A stretch of 64,000 bases of DNA from Saccharothrix tamanrassetensis (GTDB taxonomy: Bacteria > Actinomycetota > Actinomycetes > Mycobacteriales > Pseudonocardiaceae), in assembly GCF_014203665.1 (NCBI RefSeq), contig NZ_JACHJN010000009.1, positions 62,001-126,000 of the forward strand, read 5' to 3'. The position numbers and the translations under genes were made by a program. Positions 59,472-64,000 of the stretch are shown here, one piece after another; the first letter of the stretch is position 1, and each line of letters opens with the position of its first letter. The notes under the pieces were generated by a model. It was not told the DNA's origin, made no database searches, and was given only the letters and a program-made list of their open reading frames with translations.

Positions 59472-60806
59472 ATGGCCGGAGATGCCGATTTCGACCGGGA
59501 ACTGCTCGCCAGGGTCAGGTCCGGTGACGACTCGGCGTTCGGTGAGCTGTTCTCCCGGCACGCGGACGCGGTGCGCCGGTTCGCCCTCCGGCACGTCCGT
59601 GAACACGCCGAGGCCGACGACCTGACCGCCGAGGCGTTCTTCCGCGTGCTCCAGGCGATCCGCCGGGGCACCGGGCCCACCGACCACGTCCGCACCTACC
59701 TGCTGACCGTCGCGCGCCGGGTGGCGTGGGAGTGGAGCGGGCGGCGGCGGGACGTGCCGGTGGAGGACGAGGAGCTCTCGCGCCGGGTCGAGCCGTTCCC
59801 CGACGTCACCGCCTCGCGCCCCGAGCAGGCGCTGATCTCGCGGGCGTTCACCAGCCTCCCGGAGCGCTGGCGGACCGTGCTGTGGCAGGTGGAGGTGGAG
59901 GGTGAGCGACCCGCCGCCGTGGCACCGAGCTTCGGCCTGAGCCCGAACGCGATGGCCGCGCTGGCCCGGCGGGCCCGCGAAGGCCTGCGTGCCGCCTACC
60001 TCCAGGCGCACCTGTCGGAGGACGCCGGGCCGCGCGCGTGCAGTTCCGTGGTGGCCAAGCTGGGCACCTACACGGCGGGCGGCGTGCAGGGCGCGGAGCA
60101 GCGGCGGATCCGCAAGCACCTGCAGACCTGCTCGTCCTGCAACTCCCTGCACGCGGAGCTGACCGAGGTGTGCTCGACGCTGCGGGCCCACGCGGCGAGC
60201 GTCGCGGTGCCGGTGGCCGCGACCGCGCTGCTGGGTCCGGCTGTGCTCGGCAAGGCCGCGTGGCTGACCGGGCGGGTGAAGCTGGTGCTGGCGGCCTCCG
60301 CTTCGGCTGCCGCCGTGGGCCTGTTCGGGGTGTTGGCGGGCGCGTTCACCGGGGGACCGGGTCCGGGGCTGATCCAGCCCGGTCCGAACGGGTCGAACGG
60401 CGACAACGTGCTGGCGCTGTGCTCCACGGGCGTGACCGTCACCGGCACGGCGACCAGCGAGACGTCGCCGGCCGCGCCGCCCGTGCAGCAGGTCCACCAC
60501 CCCAAGCCGGTGACCCCGGTGGTCACGCAGCCCGGCCGGACGGTCGTCGTGACGCCGTCCCAGGTGCCGGTGCAGGCCGCGCCGCCGCCCGTGGAAACGA
60601 CCCGCACCAGCGAGTTCCGGATGCTCGAAGAGCCGACGGGCGAGCCCTCGACCACCACCACGACGATCACCACCACGACCACCACGACGGCCACGACCGT
60701 CACCGAGCCGCCGCGGACCGTGCTGATCAGCACCACGACGACGCCGGTCGTCACGCCCACCACCGTGACGCTGCACCCGACCGCCGCCGCCATGGAAGCG
60801 GTCTGA
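59472..60806 (+). CDS. ECF sigma factor fused to zinc-finger, membrane and Thr-rich extension
   Basis: 444 residues from ATG 59472. Region 2 (DDSAFGELFSRHADAVRRFAL, EAEADDLTAEAFFRVLQ) and region 4 (ALISRAFTSLPERWRTVL, AMAALARRAREGLR) make a full ECF sigma. Then comes RKHLQTCSSCNSLHAEL, a His-x3-Cys-x2-Cys anti-sigma zinc-binding motif (about residue 216). A membrane helix follows (VKLVLAASASAAAVGLFGVLAG, about 269-292), with an external Pro/Thr-rich tail ending in long Thr runs. Sigma and its membrane anchor and inhibitor are thus in one chain. GTG 59460 is an alternative start. Confidence 0.87.
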   Translation: MAGDADFDRELLARVRSGDDSAFGELFSRHADAVRRFALRHVREHAEADDLTAEAFFRVLQAIRRGTGPTDHVRTYLLTVARRVAWEWSGRRRDVPVEDEELSRRVEPFPDVTASRPEQALISRAFTSLPERWRTVLWQVEVEGERPAAVAPSFGLSPNAMAALARRAREGLRAAYLQAHLSEDAGPRACSSVVAKLGTYTAGGVQGAEQRRIRKHLQTCSSCNSLHAELTEVCSTLRAHAASVAVPVAATALLGPAVLGKAAWLTGRVKLVLAASASAAAVGLFGVLAGAFTGGPGPGLIQPGPNGSNGDNVLALCSTGVTVTGTATSETSPAAPPVQQVHHPKPVTPVVTQPGRTVVVTPSQVPVQAAPPPVETTRTSEFRMLEEPTGEPSTTTTTITTTTTTTATTVTEPPRTVLISTTTTPVVTPTTVTLHPTAAAMEAV

Positions 60807-60905
60807 TCACGGCCCGCTACCGCCGGGTTCACCCCCTGGTCGCAGGGATTTGCCGGTAGCGTTGTGGTCGCGGAAGTGATCACACGACGTCTTGAGGAGA
60901 CGGTG

Positions 60906-61340
60906 ATGACGCGGCTGGTGCGCGGTGCGGACGGCCGGATGTGGACGGTGCGCAGCCAGATCGAGTGGCGCAACCCGTCCGCCGATGCCGACTTCGAACA
61001 CGATGTGAGCGGCGGACACGGTCCGGGCGTGCTGATGCTCGCGATCGTCGTCGTCATGTCGGTGATCCTGGTGGCCTGGACACCCGAGGAAGTCGTGGTG
61101 CCCGGCTGGCTGATCTTCGCGCTCGTCCTGGTGTTCCTGTTCTTCCCGGCCCGCTGGGCGGTGCGCCGGCCGTGGCTGGTGGCGGCCGAGTCCAAGAAGA
61201 CCGACGAACTGCCGCCGGAGCGCTGGGTCGGCTCGGTGCGCGGGGTCCTGACCGTGCGCAACGAGGTGGCCAACGTGGCGCGCAAGATCGAGATGTACTC
61301 GCTGCCGGACCTGGACGGGCCGTTGCAGCCGGTGGACTGA
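60906..61340 (+). CDS. Two-helix membrane protein, 144 aa
   Basis: ATG 60906 with GAGGAG upstream. A soluble N-terminus (MTRLVRGADGRMWTVRSQIEW) is followed by two adjacent hydrophobic segments (VLMLAIVVVMSVILVAW and WLIFALVLVFLFFPARWAV) and a charged C-terminal domain (RWVGSVRGVLTVRNEVANVARKIE). It is a conserved actinobacterial type of unknown role. It lies 59 bp before the glycosylase gene and 99 bp after the sigma factor gene. Confidence 0.78.
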   Translation: MTRLVRGADGRMWTVRSQIEWRNPSADADFEHDVSGGHGPGVLMLAIVVVMSVILVAWTPEEVVVPGWLIFALVLVFLFFPARWAVRRPWLVAAESKKTDELPPERWVGSVRGVLTVRNEVANVARKIEMYSLPDLDGPLQPVD

Positions 61341-61398
61341 GGGCCGGCCGAGGGCGGTCGAGGTCGACTGATCGGGGTTTCCGGGTGACACTGTCCGG

Positions 61399-62262
61399 GT
61401 GCCGGAACTACCCGAGGTCGAGGCGCTGGCCGACCACCTGCGCGAGCACGCCGTCGGCCGTGCCGTGCACCGCGTCGACGTGGCGTCGTTGCAGGTCCTG
61501 AAGACGTTCACGCCGCCGTGGACCGACCTGCAAGGCCGTCCGGTGACGGCCGCGGGCCGGTTCGGCAAGCACCTGGATCTGGACTGCGACGGGCTGCACC
61601 TGGTCGTGCACCTCGCGCGCGCCGGTTGGCTGCGCTGGTCGGACACGCTGTCGGCGGCGCCGCTGAAGCCCGGCAAGGGGCCGCTGGCGCTGCGCGTCCA
61701 CCTCGGACCGCCGGGGCAGGGACCGGGGTTCGACCTGACCGAGGCGGGCACCAAGAAGGGGCTCGCGGCGTGGATCACCCCCGACCCGCAGACCGTGCCG
61801 GGGATCGCCCGGCTCGGACCGGACGCGCTGAGCGTGTCCCGGGCGCGGCTGGGTGAGCTGTTCGCGGGGCGGACCGAACGGCTGAAGACCGCGTTGACCG
61901 ACCAGACGCTGATGGCGGGCGTCGGCAACGCGTACTCCGACGAGATCATGCACACCGCCAGGCTGTCGCCCTACGCGACGGCCGGGAAGCTGACCGACGA
62001 GGCCCTGGACCGGCTGCACGAGGCGCTGGTCGGCGTGCTGACCGACGCGGTGGCGCGGTCGGTGGGCCAGTCGGCGGCGCGGCTCAAGGGCGAGAAGCGG
62101 TCCGGGCTGCGCGTGCACGCCCGCACCGGCCTGCCGTGCCCGGTGTGCGGCGACACCGTGCGCGAGGTGTCGTTCGCGGACAAGGCGTTCCAGTACTGCC
62201 CGACCTGCCAGACCGGCGGCAAACCGCTGGCCGACCGGCGGATGTCCCGGCTGCTCAAGTAG
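61399..62262 (+). CDS. nei: Fpg/Nei-family DNA glycosylase (Nei1-like)
   Basis: 287 residues. Bifunctional DNA glycosylase/AP lyase removing oxidised pyrimidines. The N-terminal MPELPEVEAL gives the catalytic Pro2 and Glu3; the helix-two-turn-helix and MAGVGNAYSDEIMH follow. The C-terminal zinc finger CPVCGDTVREVSFADKAF then CPTCQTGGK has the four cysteines, and the loop lacks the usual Arg in favour of Lys, as recalled for mycobacterial Nei1. The start is GTG 61399; a -10-like GACACT ends 6 bases before it, so it too may be leaderless. Confidence 0.92.
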   Translation: MPELPEVEALADHLREHAVGRAVHRVDVASLQVLKTFTPPWTDLQGRPVTAAGRFGKHLDLDCDGLHLVVHLARAGWLRWSDTLSAAPLKPGKGPLALRVHLGPPGQGPGFDLTEAGTKKGLAAWITPDPQTVPGIARLGPDALSVSRARLGELFAGRTERLKTALTDQTLMAGVGNAYSDEIMHTARLSPYATAGKLTDEALDRLHEALVGVLTDAVARSVGQSAARLKGEKRSGLRVHARTGLPCPVCGDTVREVSFADKAFQYCPTCQTGGKPLADRRMSRLLK

Positions 62263-62284
62263 CTCACCTGCGCGGAGAGTGACA

Positions 62285-62308
62285 CATCGGGTGGAAAGTC
62301 ACCCGATG
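62285..62308. promoter_or_regulatory. Dyad 1 upstream of LytS-type kinase
   Basis: Perfect CATCGGGTG-N6-CACCCGATG. It is 22 bases after the nei stop, so it may be the nei terminator or an operator for the kinase gene. Confidence 0.5.
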
Positions 62309-62314
62309 GGGGAA

Positions 62315-62326
62315 GTGTGCGCACAC
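62315..62326. promoter_or_regulatory. Dyad 2: GTGTGC-GCACAC palindrome
   Basis: Uninterrupted 12-bp palindrome 143 bases before the kinase start. Confidence 0.35.
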
Positions 62327-62414
62327 ATTGGTGACGTTGAGTGCGAACAGGTCGGTGGCGAACAGCTTCTCGCTGACAGCGCGCACCGCTTGATGCGGCT
62401 CGAATTCATCGGAT

Positions 62415-62434
62415 GTCTACCTGTTCCGGTAGAC
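62415..62434. promoter_or_regulatory. Dyad 3 upstream of LytS-type kinase
   Basis: Perfect GTCTACC-N6-GGTAGAC ending 34 bases before ATG 62469, in the position expected of a promoter-overlapping operator. Confidence 0.45.
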
Positions 62435-62468
62435 CACCCCTTGCCGAGAGAGCACCGGACGGCACAGC

Positions 62469-63728
62469 ATGGACGCCGTGCGTGACCTCCTGAGCCAGCG
62501 CGCGGTGCTCGGTGTCATCGCGACCTTGGCCGTACTGGGCCTCTTCGTGATGCTGTGCCGCGCCCGCCGGGTGAGCACGTCGGTCGAAGACGCGGTGATG
62601 GACATGCTGCACAGGATGTCCAAAGCGTCTGCTGACCTGCGGGAAGGGCTCACCCAAGACGCGGCGGACAAAGCCACCCCGCACCTGCGCGAGATGCTGC
62701 GGTGCGTCGCGGTCGGCATCACCGACCACGACGGCACCCTGCTGTCGTGGGACGGCGGGGCCAACGACCACTACGAATTCCTGCGCCCCTACATAGAAAG
62801 GGCGATCGGCGAGTGCCACAAGGAGCACGTCGAACATCGGAAGCTTGACTGCGAGCTACCCGGACCTTGCTCGCTGCACTCGGCGGTCATCGTGCCGCTC
62901 ATCGTGGAGTCCGAGGTCGCCGGGACGCTCATCGTGGTGAGCGGCGTGGCGAACAAGCGGCAGATCCGGATGGCCGAGGAGACCGCGCGGTTCGTCTCGA
63001 CGCAGTTGGAGCTGGAGGTGTTGCAGAAGTCCCGGCAGGCGTTGGCGCAAGCGGAGGTCCGGGCGCTGCGGGCGCAGATCTCGCCGCACTTCGTGTACAA
63101 CGCGCTGAACACGATCTCGTCGCTGATCCGGACCGACCCGTCGCACGCGCGGGAGCTGCTGCAGGAGTTCGCCGAGTTCACCCGCTACTCGTTCCGGACC
63201 GACGGCTTCTTCACCACGTTGGCCGACGAGCTCACCAACATCCACCGCTACCTGACGATCGAACAGGCGCGGTACGGGCCGAGGCTCAACGTCCGGCTGA
63301 AGATCGCGCCCGAGGTGCTCCAGGTCGTCCTGCCGTTCCTGGTGCTGCAACCGCTGGTGGAGAACGCCGTCCGGCACGGGCTGGCGAAGAAGCCGGGCGG
63401 CGGGCTGCTGACGATCATCGCGGAGGACAACGGGGCCGAGGCGCTGATCTCGGTCGAGGACGACGGCCTGGGCATGGACCCGGACAGGCTGTTCGAGGAC
63501 CTCAAGGACGCCCACCAGACCGGCGCGCACGTCGGCCTGGGCAACATCAACCACCGCATGAGGGCCGTCTTCGGCGACGACTACGCCCTGGTGGTCGAGA
63601 CCGCGCCCGACGCCGGCATGAAGATCATCCTCAAGGTGCCGAAGTACTCGCCGGGTGTCCGCACCAACCTCCCACTGCTGCCGCCCAGGTTGGAGGAGAC
63701 TTCGGAGCAGCCGGTGGTGCGCGCCTGA
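62469..63728 (+). CDS. LytS/BtsS-type sensor histidine kinase
   Basis: 419 residues. One N-terminal membrane helix (LGVIATLAVLGLFVMLC), then a GAF-like sensor segment (residues about 60-190 with CELPGPCSLHSAVIVPLIVESEVAGTLI, including Cys in HRKLDCELPGPC). The His_kinase domain PF06580 has phosphoacceptor His in QISPHFVYNALNTIS, and the HATPase has PLVENAVRHGLAKKP, DDGLGMDPD and HVGLGNINHRM. No regulator follows inside the window; a LytR-type partner would be expected just beyond 64000. Confidence 0.9.
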   Translation: MDAVRDLLSQRAVLGVIATLAVLGLFVMLCRARRVSTSVEDAVMDMLHRMSKASADLREGLTQDAADKATPHLREMLRCVAVGITDHDGTLLSWDGGANDHYEFLRPYIERAIGECHKEHVEHRKLDCELPGPCSLHSAVIVPLIVESEVAGTLIVVSGVANKRQIRMAEETARFVSTQLELEVLQKSRQALAQAEVRALRAQISPHFVYNALNTISSLIRTDPSHARELLQEFAEFTRYSFRTDGFFTTLADELTNIHRYLTIEQARYGPRLNVRLKIAPEVLQVVLPFLVLQPLVENAVRHGLAKKPGGGLLTIIAEDNGAEALISVEDDGLGMDPDRLFEDLKDAHQTGAHVGLGNINHRMRAVFGDDYALVVETAPDAGMKIILKVPKYSPGVRTNLPLLPPRLEETSEQPVVRA

Positions 63729-64000
63729 GGGTCGGGTCCGAGGGCTCGCGCCTGAGGTCTGGGCGGAGGGTTCGTGCCTGAGGTCTTCACCGGCACCCCC
63801 GGAAGCACCTCCTGGAACGCACCCCCTGGAACGCACCCCTGAAAGTGCCCTTGGAAAGCGCCCAAGATGATCACCCGATCGAGCGAAGGATTTCGGGCAC
63901 TTTCACGGCGCGGATTTCGTTGCCGTAAACGTAAGGAAGCGGCCCCCACGGCGAGGCACTACCCGGCGGCCGGCGAAGTGGCTTTGGCGCGCCCCCTCGA
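63729..64000. other. Intergenic end region with inverted and direct repeats
   Basis: Contains GCGCCTGAGG-type direct repeats (63721-63786), two copies of CTGGAACGCACCCC, and a perfect inverted repeat GAAAGTGCCC (63841-63850) / GGGCACTTTC (63895-63904) with a 44-base spacer. No gene is seen before the window ends. Confidence 0.5.

Overview
The window is high-GC actinobacterial chromosome with GTG and TTG starts, ATGA-type start/stop overlaps and leaderless promoters. The order fhaA-fhaB-pstP-rodA-pbpA-pknA, a Nei1-like glycosylase and many NsdA/AfsR-type regulators suggest a filamentous actinomycete, probably Pseudonocardiales (Saccharothrix, Actinosynnema or Lentzea type). The genus is an inference from gene content; no 16S gene is present.

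1-7412: the growth and division signalling operon on the minus strand (FHA proteins, PP2C phosphatase, RodA, PBP2-type transpeptidase, start of the PknA kinase). It is divergent from tRNA-Leu(CAG). 7872-10867: a SAM methyltransferase overlapping an HTH-NB-ARC-TPR regulator. 10833-13162: a nucleoside hydrolase and NCS1 permease salvage pair. 13781-18262: a hypothetical protein, an NAD(P)-binding protein, a divergent sugar-lactone oxidase and PLP aldolase/deaminase pair around a clear operator-like dyad, and a TetR regulator. 18383-19290: a collapsed beta-glucoside locus (GH1 fused to an MFS remnant). 19402-24197: an SDR, a small two-gene unit, an NsdA-like HTH-TPR regulator, a phosphotransferase and a small protein.

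24328-28299: an NmrA-like reductase divergent from a large NACHT-LRR protein, a bacterial NLR-like candidate immune sensor. 28296-31195: the copper set (membrane protein, YcnI, CopC, CopD). 31287-35135: a BCCT transporter, a DUF6474-like protein and a TM0106-type RecB nuclease. 35302-36472: a small, lower-GC toxin-antitoxin island bounded by a 33-bp perfect direct repeat. One repeat copy is the 3' end of the neighbouring SDR gene, which is the signature of site-specific integration.

37491-58114: mainly cell-surface glycan genes: UDP-glucose dehydrogenase, gamma-glutamyltransferase, a secreted protein, a two-component system, then GDP-mannose dehydratase, an FkbM methyltransferase, two large paralogous multi-domain glycosyltransferases, a coiled-coil methyltransferase, an AlgJ/AlgX-type O-acetylation protein and two membrane proteins. 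Two strongly biased Ala/Pro/Thr-rich and poly-Thr proteins follow. 58221-63728: OsmC, tRNA-Gly(GCC), a small protein, an ECF sigma factor fused to a zinc-finger/membrane/Thr-rich tail, a membrane protein, Nei-type DNA glycosylase and a LytS-type sensor kinase preceded by three dyads.

Most noteworthy: the repeat-bounded toxin-antitoxin island, the NACHT-LRR protein, the one-piece membrane sigma factor, the collapsed GH1/MFS locus, and the poly-Thr protein ending in CGLIFC.
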